Part shown: piece after piece, positions 52,392 through 60,911 of the stretch
Numbering within the stretch: the stretch's first letter is position 1
Layout: each line of letters starts with the position of its first letter
DNA from: Streptosporangium roseum DSM 43021
GTDB lineage: Bacteria; Actinomycetota; Actinomycetes; Streptosporangiales; Streptosporangiaceae
DNA: 64,000 nt
Direction: 5' to 3'
Assembly (NCBI RefSeq): GCF_000024865.1
Contig: NC_013595.1
Location: 8,494,001 to 8,558,000, forward strand
Made by a program: the position numbers and the translations under genes
The notes under the pieces: generated by a model
The model's input: only the letters and a program-made list of their open reading frames with translations
The model's database searches: none
Told to the model about the DNA's origin: nothing

Positions 52392-52988
52392 ATGACCAGC
52401 AGAAGGCAACTGCTCAAGTCCGCCGTTCTCGGCGGCGGGGTCGGCGTCGTCGCCGCGACCGCGCTGGGATCACTCGGTCCGGAGGCCGCCTTCGGCGCCG
52501 CCGCGCCGGATGTCGAGCCCGGCGCGCCCGACCCCGATTTCGCCGAGGGCCGGATCCGTTCCATCAAGGACAACACGCTCCTCGTCCTGGGGTCGAACCT
52601 GGTGTTCCACAGCATCAGGGTCGTCGACGGAACGAGCCTGTGGAAGCTGGGCCCCACCACCTTCGACCAGGCCAAGCCCGGTGACGGCCTCTATGCCCGG
52701 GGCGTCCGCATGCCGGACGGGGTGCTGGCCGCCGAGTCGGTCTGGCTCAACATCGTCAACATCAAGGGGCATGTCAGCAACATCACCGGCGAGAAGATCC
52801 ATCTCGACCACAAGGGACAGGAGGTCCTCTGCCACCGCGTGGCGGGCAAGTCGATCGCCGTCTACTCCGACGCTCCGCCCTCCGCCGACCTGTCCCTGCT
52901 GCGCGTGGGCCAGCACGTGCAGATCCTGGGCGCCTGGCGGCCGGACACCAACGAAGTCGACATCGCCACCGTCTTCTCCCCCCACTAG
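52392..52988 (+). CDS. Tat-signal secreted protein of unknown function
   Basis: 198 residues. TSRRQLLKSAVLGGG is a twin-arginine signal, with AFGAAAP as the likely cleavage site. The mature part is beta-rich (GRIRSIKDNTLLVLGS..., VRMPDGVLAAESVWLNIVNIKGHVSNITGEKIHL) and resembles DUF5666-type OB-fold proteins in rhythm, but I do not claim that family. AGGAGG precedes the ATG. The gap to the Cys-rich gene is 10 bp, and the MauE-like gene follows after 9 bp. Confidence 0.8.
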   Translation: MTSRRQLLKSAVLGGGVGVVAATALGSLGPEAAFGAAAPDVEPGAPDPDFAEGRIRSIKDNTLLVLGSNLVFHSIRVVDGTSLWKLGPTTFDQAKPGDGLYARGVRMPDGVLAAESVWLNIVNIKGHVSNITGEKIHLDHKGQEVLCHRVAGKSIAVYSDAPPSADLSLLRVGQHVQILGAWRPDTNEVDIATVFSPH

Positions 52989-52997
52989 GAGCGACAG

Positions 52998-53774
52998 ATG
53001 CATGGGATCGCCGCGCTGCAGCCGTACGTGATCGGCCTCTTCCTGCTCTGGGCCGCCCTGATGAAACTGCTCGACCGGCGGATGCGGGCGCAGGCCGGGC
53101 AGACCGCCCTGGGCCGGCTGGTCGGCTCGGCGCGCGCGGTCCCCGCGCTCCGGCTCGTCGGAGTGCTGGAGCTCGCGGTGGCGGCCGCGTTGCTGCTGCC
53201 ACCCGCCCTCCCCGTGGAGGGTGCGGCCGCGGCCGTGCTCTCCGCGGGGTTCCTCGCCTATCTCACCTACGCGTACCTGGCCGCGCCCACCTCGTCGTGC
53301 GGCTGTCTGGGCGCGCACTCGCGGCCGGTGAACCGGCGCGGATTCGCCCGGGCGGGACTTCTGCTCGCCATGAGCCTCGCGGCGGTCTGGGCACGGCCGT
53401 ATCCGCTGGATCCGTGGCTCGTGGCGCTGGGCCTGGCGGAGGCCGTCGCCCTGCTGGGGCTCTCGGCGGAGCTGGACCGCCACTGGCTGATGCCCCTGCG
53501 CCGGCTTCTCGTACGGCTGCGCAAGCCGCTCGCCGTACCCTCATCACAGGAGATCCCGCTGGAGGTCACGATGCGCCTCCTCTATCGCAGCCCGGCCTAC
53601 TGCTCGGCATCCGCGCGGCTCACCTCGGACGTCCAGGACGTGTGGGACGAGGACGGCCTGCGGTTCGTGGTCTACGCGGCCGGGGGGCGTACGGCGGTGT
53701 TCGCCGTTCCGCTCCCCGGCGGCGATCCGTCGGCCGTCCGCGTCGCCCTCACCGACGAGCCCGTGCTCATCTGA
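52998..53774 (+). CDS. MauE/DoxX-like membrane protein with soluble C-terminal extension
   Basis: 258 residues. Four to five membrane helices (about 8-165) carry the MauE motif SCGCLG (near residue 97-102). A basic loop follows, then a soluble domain of about 75 residues (residues 180-258: YRSPAYCSASARLTSDVQDVWDEDGLRFVVYAAGGRTAVF), which the cluster-1 MauE lacks. It probably supplies oxidising equivalents for the Cys-rich protein two genes upstream. No MauD-like gene is adjacent here. Confidence 0.8.
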   Translation: MHGIAALQPYVIGLFLLWAALMKLLDRRMRAQAGQTALGRLVGSARAVPALRLVGVLELAVAAALLLPPALPVEGAAAAVLSAGFLAYLTYAYLAAPTSSCGCLGAHSRPVNRRGFARAGLLLAMSLAAVWARPYPLDPWLVALGLAEAVALLGLSAELDRHWLMPLRRLLVRLRKPLAVPSSQEIPLEVTMRLLYRSPAYCSASARLTSDVQDVWDEDGLRFVVYAAGGRTAVFAVPLPGGDPSAVRVALTDEPVLI

Positions 53775-53857
53775 CGTTCCAGGCGCCATGCCGCCGCCGT
53801 CCCCGGCCTGGACGGGCTCGGGCGGTCGCCCCGCGCGGCGGCGGAGGAAGACCGGCG

Positions 53858-54463
53858 TCAGCTCGCCGAGCCGGCCCCGCCCGCGTCGCTCCGCGCCTCG
53901 CGGGCGCGCCACTCGTCGGCGAGCACCGACCAGATCTCGATGTCGATGCGCCGGCTCTCGCGCGGGTAGGCCTGCCGCAGGGTGCCGTCGCGGGTCATGC
54001 CCAGCCGCTTGGCGACGTTGATGCTGCGCACGTTGTCGGCGTTGGTACGCCACTCGACGCGCTGGATGCCGCGCTCCCCCACCGCCCAGCCGACGATCCG
54101 CTCGATGGCGCGAGTGATCAGCCCGCGCCCCTCCGCGCCGGGTTCGAGCCAGCAGCCCGCCTCGCAGACGCCCAGCGCGCTGTCGAACGACACGAACAGC
54201 ACGCCGCCGACCAGCGTGCCCTCCAGCCAGATCCCCCAGATGCCGCCCGCGTCCTGTGACCGCCTGTCGGCGTAGCGCTGCAGCACCGCACGGGCCTCGG
54301 CGAGGTCGGTGGCGACGAATGTCGACGACACCCACGGCGAGATGTGCTCGCGCGCCCGGTCGAGGTTGGCGAGGAACTCCTCGGCCAGCCATGGCTCAAG
54401 CGGCCGCAGTTCTGCGCTGGCGGTGAGGGGAAGGGCGAACATCGGACCTCCGGACACATTCAT
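53858..54463 (-). CDS. GNAT family N-acetyltransferase (RimJ/RimL-like)
   Basis: 201 residues. Features: LRPLEPWLAEEFLANLDRAR at the start, GGVLFVSFDSALGVCEAGCWLEPGAEGRGLITRAI with the acetyl-CoA loop, and RVEWRTNADNVRSINVAKRLGMTRDGTLRQAYP, typical of ribosomal-protein-Ala acetyltransferases. It is divergent from a TetR gene 31 bp away. Confidence 0.88.
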   Translation of the reverse strand: MNVSGGPMFALPLTASAELRPLEPWLAEEFLANLDRAREHISPWVSSTFVATDLAEARAVLQRYADRRSQDAGGIWGIWLEGTLVGGVLFVSFDSALGVCEAGCWLEPGAEGRGLITRAIERIVGWAVGERGIQRVEWRTNADNVRSINVAKRLGMTRDGTLRQAYPRESRRIDIEIWSVLADEWRAREARSDAGGAGSAS

Positions 54464-54494
54464 AACAAACGTTCGGTATGTAGGCTAGTAGACC

Positions 54495-55103
54495 ATGAGC
54501 CCCGCCCGCACCGACCACGACGCCCGCCGCCACGACGTCTCCGAGGCGGTCTGGCGGGTCCTCGCCGAGCACGGGTTCGCCGGCCTCACCCTGCGCGCGG
54601 TCGCGGCGGCCATGGGGGCCTCCACCGGGCTCGTCACGCACTACTTCGGGGGCAAGCACGAGCTGATCGCCCACGCCCTCGACATCCTGGAGACACGCAC
54701 GCGGCAGCGCCCGCGCCTGGAGGCGCCCGCGATCGGGCTGCCCGCGCTCCGCACCCACCTGCTCGACATACTCCCGCTGACGCCGGAGGGGGTGGCGATG
54801 AACCGGATCTGGGTCGGCTCCTGGGACGTGGCACTCTCCGACCCCGCGCTCTTCGCCGCGCAGGCCACCCGGTACGAGCGCATCCGCGCGGTGCTGCGCG
54901 TCGCGATCGAGGACGCGCAGCGCCTGGGCGAGCTGCCCGGCCGGGCCGATGCGCGGCGGCTGGCGACGACCGCCCTGTCCTTCACGCACGGCCTGGTGGT
55001 GCAGGCGCTCTTCGCCCCGGAGAGGTTCACGCCGGAGCACCAGACCGAGCTCGTCGACGACTTCCTCGCCGGGCTCGCCGCTGACGCCGACCAATCCACT
55101 TGA
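54495..55103 (+). CDS. TetR/AcrR family transcriptional regulator
   Basis: 202 residues. DNA-binding part: VSEAVWRVLAEHGFAGLTLRAVAAAMGASTGLVTHYFGGKHELI. The C-terminal part follows the BetI-like pattern. ACAAACGTTCGGT (54465-54477) between it and the GNAT gene is an imperfect palindrome around ACGT and may be the operator. The 3' end falls in a 33-bp direct repeat that copies the last nine codons, including the stop. Confidence 0.9.
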   Translation: MSPARTDHDARRHDVSEAVWRVLAEHGFAGLTLRAVAAAMGASTGLVTHYFGGKHELIAHALDILETRTRQRPRLEAPAIGLPALRTHLLDILPLTPEGVAMNRIWVGSWDVALSDPALFAAQATRYERIRAVLRVAIEDAQRLGELPGRADARRLATTALSFTHGLVVQALFAPERFTPEHQTELVDDFLAGLAADADQST

Positions 55104-55146
55104 CCGCCGGGCGCTGACGCCGACCAATCCACTTGACCGCCGGGCG
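55081..55146. repeat. 33-bp direct repeat at the tetR 3' end
   Basis: Two exact copies, 55081-55113 and 55114-55146, lie head to tail. The first holds the last codons and stop of the TetR gene, the second is untranslated. It looks like a recent tandem duplication. Confidence 0.9.
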
Positions 55147-55275
55147 CTGGACGCATGGCATGAGGGCGTGGCGCCGTCACGCGCACCAGGGGACCGCGGC
55201 ATGCTCGCCGGCCGCCGTCCGTCTACTCGTGTCCCCGGTCCCTCCGTCGCACCGCCCGAGGCGGAGCCGAGGCCG

Positions 55276-56814
55276 TCACGCTCTGCCGGTCAGGCGGGCG
55301 ATCTCGTCGCGTACGGCGCGGCTGAGCCCGTCGAGGAGCCGATCGGCACGGCCGTCCGAGGTCGCGGACAGCAGTTCCGCGACGACGGCGGGCGGCACGT
55401 ATCCGAGCACCCGGCAGGCGCGCCGCACCGTCATCGCCTCCACCAGGCGGACCGCGGCGGGGACGATGCCGAGCGCGCCGAGGACAGCGGCCGTGACACG
55501 GTCATCCGTGTGCGCCAGGATGCTCGCGCTCCGGCTGGGGGGCATCACGCCCACCAGCCTGGCCGCCCGATGCGGGGGCATGTGGTCGATCACCCGCGCG
55601 GCTCGCGGCGGCGGCAGCAGCGCCAGCACCTCGGCTGCCGTGCCCGGCGCCTCCGCCGCGCCGTCCAGGAGCCGCCCGGCGGCCTTCGGCTCCATCGAGC
55701 CGAGCAGGGCGGCGGCCTCCTGGCGGGGCCGATCGAGCAGCGGGTTTCCACCGTCGCGGCCTCCCCCGGCCCGATCCCGGCCCGGCCCCGCGTCGCGCAC
55801 ATCGTTTCCACGCCGCACCTCCCGGCCCGGCCCCCCGTCGCGCGCACCGTTTCCACGCCGCACCTCCCGGCCCGGCCCCCCGTCGCGCACATCGTTTCCA
55901 CGCCGCACCTCCCGGCCCGTTCCCGAGCCGGGGCGCCCCTTCGACTTCTCCCGCTCACGGGACCGCGGATCCCGTTCTTGGGGCCACGACGCCGGGCCCG
56001 CGAGGATCGTGTCCAGCCGCCGCCCCAGCTCGGCCGCCCCCGTCCGCCGGGCGGGGGCGGTGACGAGCAGGCCGGCGATCGCGTCGGCGAGCGGACCCGG
56101 CCGCCGGAAGCGCGGAGGACGCCCGGCGGTGACCGCCCGCACCGTTTCGATCGGGCTGTCACGGAGGAACGGCGAGTAGCCCTCCAGCGCGCAGAACAGC
56201 GTCACTCCCAGCGACCACAGGTCCGACGCCGGCCCCACCGCGTGCCCGTCGATCCGTTCCGGCGCCATGAACTCGATGGTTCCGAGCAGCATGTTGGTCG
56301 AAGTGAGGCCGCTCTCCCCGGAGATCCGCGCGATACCGAAATCAACCAGGAAGACCCGGTCGTCGGGATCGACGATGATGTTGGCCGGTTTGACGTCCCG
56401 GTGCAGCACCTGCGCGTCGTGCACGGCGGCCAGCCCGGCCAGCACCTCGCGTCCCACCCGGGTGATCTCCCGCTCGGAGAGGACCTGCCGCCGGGAGAGG
56501 GCCTGCCGCTCGATCCGGCGGTCCAGCGACGTGCCCTCGATGTACTCCATGACGATCCACGGCGATCCGTCGTCCATGAAGGCGTCGTAGATGTCGACGA
56601 CCGCCGGATGCCGGATCCGCGCGGCGGCACGTGCTTCGCTCAGCGCCCTCTTCCGCCGTACGGCCATGTCCTCGCCGTACGGCGCCAGCACGACCTCTTT
56701 GAGCGCGACGGATCGCCGCAGCGTCCGGTCCCAGGCGAGCCACACCGTGCCCATGCCGCCCCTGCCGAGCCGGGACCTCAGCTCGTACCGGCCTTGGACG
56801 ATCCGTTCCGTCAT
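55276..56814 (-). CDS. Ser/Thr protein kinase with MgtE-N-like repeat domain
   Basis: 512 residues. The kinase domain (about 8-262) is complete: GRGGMGTVW loop, Lys39, HRDVKPANI with Asp140, DFG at 158-160. It lacks PASTA repeats and a membrane helix. A charged linker contains three 15-residue repeats (GREVRRGNDVRDGGP). The C-terminal 150 residues are helical (LLDGAAEAPGTAAEVLALLPPPRAARVIDHMPPHRAARLVGVMPPSRSASILAH), resembling the MgtE N-terminal superhelical repeats. It lies 9 bp after the DUF4407 gene, in the same direction. Confidence 0.88.
   Translation of the reverse strand: MTERIVQGRYELRSRLGRGGMGTVWLAWDRTLRRSVALKEVVLAPYGEDMAVRRKRALSEARAAARIRHPAVVDIYDAFMDDGSPWIVMEYIEGTSLDRRIERQALSRRQVLSEREITRVGREVLAGLAAVHDAQVLHRDVKPANIIVDPDDRVFLVDFGIARISGESGLTSTNMLLGTIEFMAPERIDGHAVGPASDLWSLGVTLFCALEGYSPFLRDSPIETVRAVTAGRPPRFRRPGPLADAIAGLLVTAPARRTGAAELGRRLDTILAGPASWPQERDPRSREREKSKGRPGSGTGREVRRGNDVRDGGPGREVRRGNGARDGGPGREVRRGNDVRDAGPGRDRAGGGRDGGNPLLDRPRQEAAALLGSMEPKAAGRLLDGAAEAPGTAAEVLALLPPPRAARVIDHMPPHRAARLVGVMPPSRSASILAHTDDRVTAAVLGALGIVPAAVRLVEAMTVRRACRVLGYVPPAVVAELLSATSDGRADRLLDGLSRAVRDEIARLTGRA
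55791..55925. repeat. 45-bp tandem repeat (three copies) in the kinase linker
   Basis: Units begin at 55791, 55836 and 55881 (CGTCGCGCACATCGTTTCCA...) with few differences. 45 bp equals 15 codons, so copy-number changes would keep the frame. Confidence 0.88.
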
Positions 56815-56823
56815 CCGGTGGCC

Positions 56824-58224
56824 TCAGTCCTCGTCGGGGAGCAGCTCGATCCCGCCCGAGCGCTCCGCACCCGGTCCCTGTCTCCGCGTGATGCGGGTGT
56901 CCGTCATGCCGCGCAGGGCCTGATCTTCCATGGGCCCGTACTCGTAGGCGAGGTCGGCCGACTCGGCCTGGGTGCCGTTCGGTCCCTGGGGCGGCCGCGT
57001 CTCCTCCCCGAAGGCGGCGCCGGGCCGTCGCGAGGTGTCCTCCCGGGGCGACCAGATGCGCCAGACGCTGTCCGACCCGCCGGGATCCGCCGGCCGGGAC
57101 CGGGACCCGGCGCGGACACCGAACGCATCGCGCATGCCGTCCAGCTCCTGGCGCTCGGCGAGCGCGAGCGCCTTCTCATAGAGGCCGGGCCGCTGCATGA
57201 GCTTCACCGCGACCGGCAGGCATTCGATGAGCAGGAACAGTGCGAACAGCAGCAGCCGGGCCATGCTGAGGGTGATGTCCTTGCCGGTCAGCTCGTTGAG
57301 CGCCCGGAGCCGGATGAGCAGCCCGTCGGTGGCCAGGTTGTCCTCGTCGAAGGACCGCTGGATCCGGGCCTGCTGCTCGACCGCGGCGTCGAGCTGGCGC
57401 TGGACCTTGGGCAGGGCCTCCTCCGCGGCGGCGAGCCGTGTCCCCTTGGCCTGTTCCCCGGTCGCGTTCAGCTCCTGCTTTCGCTCCTCTATCTGCCGGG
57501 TGAGCAGCTCGATGCGCCCCTTGTCCTTTTCGTACGCACGCCGGCTCTCCTGAGCGAGTGGACCATTGCCCTTTTTGATGCAGTTTGGACCACCATAGAG
57601 CTGACACTGCCACTCTTTGTAGTGTTTGTCCGCTCGCTTCTGCTCACCGGTGCGCTGGGCGGACAGCGCCTTTATCTTCGAGTCCTGTTCTATGTCAAGG
57701 GGAACGTCGCCACCGGAGGAAATCACCTGCCGCAGATCGGCCACCTCCTTGCGGAGCTGGCCGACGCTCTTTCCCACCGCGCCCTGCTCCTGCTGTACGG
57801 CGAAGGCGTCACCGCGCCGCTGCTTCATCTCGGTGATCTGGGTGTCGATCTCGGCCTTGAAAACCTGCAGCACCAGAGGAGTGGAGATCACCAGGCCGAG
57901 CATGACGGCGACGAGGACGCGCGGCACGGCCAGCGCCCAGCGGTTCGGCGCGTCAGCCCTGATGGTTGAGACGAGCCACCGGTCAAGGCTGAGGATCGCC
58001 AGGCCCCACAGCAGAGCGGCGGCGACGGCGAGGACGATGTTGACGCCGAGCGTGCTGTTGAGGGCGAACGTCATGGAGACGAAGGCGAGCACGCTCGTGG
58101 TGAGGACGGCACCCCCGATGCCCTCGAATTTGCCGCGTTCGGTCGGGCACGTCCGGAGAACCTCGGGTCGTGCTCCTGACAGCGCGACCAAAACCGCGGA
58201 CAGCGCGCTCAGGAAACGTCTCAT
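56824..58224 (-). CDS. DUF4407 domain-containing membrane/coiled-coil protein
   Basis: 466 residues. Two hydrophobic helices (37-80), a third near 97-117, and a fourth after a long coiled coil (318-340). The coil (about 130-315: RRGDAFAVQQEQGAVG, KRADKHYKEWQCQLYGGPNC, LLTRQIEERKQEL) is strongly charged. The cytoplasmic tail is disordered and rich in Pro, Arg and Gly. DUF4407 proteins are typical of actinobacteria and have no known function. The gene is divergent from the vWA-like operon and followed by the kinase gene, which may phosphorylate its tail. Confidence 0.87.
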   Translation of the reverse strand: MRRFLSALSAVLVALSGARPEVLRTCPTERGKFEGIGGAVLTTSVLAFVSMTFALNSTLGVNIVLAVAAALLWGLAILSLDRWLVSTIRADAPNRWALAVPRVLVAVMLGLVISTPLVLQVFKAEIDTQITEMKQRRGDAFAVQQEQGAVGKSVGQLRKEVADLRQVISSGGDVPLDIEQDSKIKALSAQRTGEQKRADKHYKEWQCQLYGGPNCIKKGNGPLAQESRRAYEKDKGRIELLTRQIEERKQELNATGEQAKGTRLAAAEEALPKVQRQLDAAVEQQARIQRSFDEDNLATDGLLIRLRALNELTGKDITLSMARLLLFALFLLIECLPVAVKLMQRPGLYEKALALAERQELDGMRDAFGVRAGSRSRPADPGGSDSVWRIWSPREDTSRRPGAAFGEETRPPQGPNGTQAESADLAYEYGPMEDQALRGMTDTRITRRQGPGAERSGGIELLPDED

Positions 58225-58461
58225 ACTCCTCCTCGCAAAGGGAGTCTCATCGCTTCGGCACCGATTGGAACGGCGCCGGCCCCTCCGAAGGGGATATCAT
58301 AGGCGCCCAATATCGCATTTACAGATACCCGATAGAACTTCATCGAGGAAGCCCGATACAACACCTCACCCCAGCAACACCCCCTAACGTTATATACGCC
58401 AACTAATCGGGACACCGGGGACGCAGCGCAGCTAATACGACATATCTATGGAGGACTCCTC

Positions 58462-59895
58462 GTGCCGGAGCCCGACAGGGATCTGAGCAGGAAGGCGATC
58501 GCCCAGGCCCTGGCCGACCTCGCCGACACCGATCACCTCACCCTGGTGGAGATCGCCGCCGACGGCGTCACCACGTTCCTGCTCCACCGGGACGACAACG
58601 GCCGCCCCCGCGGCCGGAGCTGGTCGGCGACCTGGCCGGGTCTCGCGGGCGAACGCGGATGGGACGCCCATCCGGCCGAGACCCGGGAGGCCGTGCTACG
58701 CACGGCCCGCGCCGCCTCGTCCACCGCCGACGTGATCCTCGTAGCCGCGTCCTTCGCCGATCCGAGGGCCGAGCAGGCCCTCGCCTGGCTGCGCGCGGCA
58801 CATCCCGCCGCGCAGGTGCTGCGGGCCGAAGCCCCGATCGCCGCACTGATCCGGGAGGTCATCGCCGACGACCCGCTGACCAGGTCGTACGAGCTGATCG
58901 TCGTCCTCGTCGACCCGGATACCAGCCGGCCTCGGCTGACCAGCAGGCAGCTCTTCCCCCTCGGCTCCCGCCCGGGTGCCCGGACCCGGGTCGCCCTCCG
59001 CTGCGAAGCCGCGGGCGCGCACGGCACCGCGTTCGCCGTGGTCACCTGGCAGGGTCCGAAGCCGCGGCTGCTGTCCGTGCAGTCCGCCCCGGTCGCGCCC
59101 GGCCGGTACGAGGTGACCGCCGAGCTGGTACGGCCCGGCCGGGTACGGTTCACCGGTCTGCCCGCGCTCTCGCCCGACCCCCGGGGCTGGGATCAGCTCG
59201 TCGCCGAGCTCCCGGATCGGCCGGCGGGGGGCATCGGCCCGGCGCACCTCGTCTGCGCGGTGGAGGTCTGCGGAGCGGACGACCAGGTCGCGGAACGGCT
59301 GAGCCGGGCACGCCAGATGATCAGCTCTGCCTCCGGCGAGCTCGGCGGCCTGCTCCGGGTCTCCCTCCTCGCCTACGCGGCGCACTCGTACGACCCGTCG
59401 GCGCCGGAGTTCCCGGTGCGGGTCGCGGCCTGGGAGGCCGGCGCGGGAGATGCCCTGAACGCGCTCGACGCGCTGGAGGAACGGGGAGCGGTGGCCAGGG
59501 GATATCCGTACCATCCCCACGCGGCGCAACTTGAGGACATGCTCGCCGTGGTGGTCGAACGGCTCGGCCGGGCGGATCCGACGCCCGCCGTCATCCTCAC
59601 GGTCGGAGGCCGCCCGCCGCACCCGGCTCGCACCGACCAGTCCAGGATCCTGCCCTGCCCCCACCGGCACGACTGGCGGAAGCTGATCACCGCCCTGCGC
59701 CAGCGGCAGAACACGGTGCTGGGCGCGATCTGCGACCAGCCCGCCGACCAGGCGCACCAGGCGTGGCACCGGATCGGCACGGCGGCCCTGGCCCATCTGG
59801 AGGCGGTGGACGTGCGCGGCCTGGCCGCCGATCTCGGCCTGGTCGCCCCCTCCCCCGTCCATTTCCCGTTCCCCCTGCTCGACGAGACGGAGTGA
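58462..59895 (+). CDS. vWA-like protein of the GTPase operon
   Basis: 477 residues, GTG start with GGAGGA upstream, no signal peptide. The first 150 residues contain a Rossmann-like module (DVILVAASFADPRAEQALAWLR). The second half follows the order of vWA domains found with TRAFAC-type GTPase systems: HLVCAVEVCGADDQVAERLSRARQMI, LLRVSLLAYAAHSYD, AALEERG-like linker, GYPYHPHAAQLEDMLAVV and VILTVGGRPPHP. The classical DxSxS metal site is not intact (EVCGA), so it may be a degenerate vWA. This assignment is by pattern memory and not certain. Confidence 0.62.
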   Translation: MPEPDRDLSRKAIAQALADLADTDHLTLVEIAADGVTTFLLHRDDNGRPRGRSWSATWPGLAGERGWDAHPAETREAVLRTARAASSTADVILVAASFADPRAEQALAWLRAAHPAAQVLRAEAPIAALIREVIADDPLTRSYELIVVLVDPDTSRPRLTSRQLFPLGSRPGARTRVALRCEAAGAHGTAFAVVTWQGPKPRLLSVQSAPVAPGRYEVTAELVRPGRVRFTGLPALSPDPRGWDQLVAELPDRPAGGIGPAHLVCAVEVCGADDQVAERLSRARQMISSASGELGGLLRVSLLAYAAHSYDPSAPEFPVRVAAWEAGAGDALNALDALEERGAVARGYPYHPHAAQLEDMLAVVVERLGRADPTPAVILTVGGRPPHPARTDQSRILPCPHRHDWRKLITALRQRQNTVLGAICDQPADQAHQAWHRIGTAALAHLEAVDVRGLAADLGLVAPSPVHFPFPLLDETE

Positions 59896-60911
59896 CAACG
59901 CGCATGCAGCCCGATCCGCGCCGGGAACGTCCCGATCACAACATCGCCATGTGGGGCGCTCCCGGCAGCGGCAAAACCACTCTGCTGGCGGCGTTGTTCA
60001 TCGCCCTGACCAAGAGCAGCGATGACTGGAAGATCATCGGATCCGACCCCGCGTCGTCGGACTACCTGATCGAGAAGACCAACGCCCTGCTGCGGGGCAA
60101 GCTGTTCCCCGAGGCGAGCATGACCCTGGAGCGCTATCACTGGACGCTGATCGGCCCCGCTCTCCGGAAGCCCGGATTCTGGGGCAGGAGGGCCAAGCCC
60201 GGGCCGCCGGCCCGGATAGGCATCGGCATGATCGACGCTCCCGGAGGGTTGTTCGGCACGGGACGGCGCCCGGCGGGCGGCCCGAGCGCTCCGGACGGCT
60301 CGGGAGACCCGCGTCGGCAGGAGCTGCTGGACAACCTTGAGCGGAGCCGAGGCATCGTCTTCCTTTTCGATCCGATCAGGGAGTTCACCTTCGGGGACGC
60401 CTTCGACCACATGCACGCCCCGCTTGCCCGGCTCGCCGAGCGGATGCTCGCCGCCGGTGAGCTCGCCGACGGGAAGCTGCCGCACCACATCGCCGTGTGC
60501 GTCACCAAGTTCGACGACCCCCGGGTGCTGGAGACGGCGGAGAAGCGAGGGCTGCTCACCATGGACGTCGACGATCCGTACCGGCTGCCCCGGGTGACCA
60601 GCGAGGACGCGCGGGAGCTGTTCCACGAGCTGTGCCAGGTGTCGGCCAGCGGCAACGCCGACATGGTGCTCAAGGCGCTCGACCAGTTCTTCCACCCGGA
60701 TCGGATCCGCTTCTTCGCCACGTCCTCGATCGGCTTCTACGTGGACCGGCGCACGAAGCGTTTCGACTGGGACGACTTCCAGAACATGGTCCCCGGAGAG
60801 GCGGACGAGGATTCGCGCATCCGGGGGCAGTTGCATCCGATCAACGTGGTGGAGCCCATGCTCTGGCTGGGGCAGCGGCTCGCCGCGATCCGGCCGACGG
60901 TGGTCTCGTGA
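59892..60911 (+). CDS. TRAFAC-type GTPase (P-loop NTPase) of the conflict-like operon
   Basis: 339 residues from a GTG overlapping the upstream stop; an ATG at 59904 has GGAG 11 bp upstream and is equally possible. Walker A GAPGSGKT is at 22-29, G3-like DAPGG at 115-119 and G4-like VTKFDDP at 204-210. No transmembrane segment is predicted. The GTPase is flanked by the vWA-like and membrane proteins and all three are translationally coupled, so they should act together. Confidence 0.82.
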   Translation: MTTRMQPDPRRERPDHNIAMWGAPGSGKTTLLAALFIALTKSSDDWKIIGSDPASSDYLIEKTNALLRGKLFPEASMTLERYHWTLIGPALRKPGFWGRRAKPGPPARIGIGMIDAPGGLFGTGRRPAGGPSAPDGSGDPRRQELLDNLERSRGIVFLFDPIREFTFGDAFDHMHAPLARLAERMLAAGELADGKLPHHIAVCVTKFDDPRVLETAEKRGLLTMDVDDPYRLPRVTSEDARELFHELCQVSASGNADMVLKALDQFFHPDRIRFFATSSIGFYVDRRTKRFDWDDFQNMVPGEADEDSRIRGQLHPINVVEPMLWLGQRLAAIRPTVVS

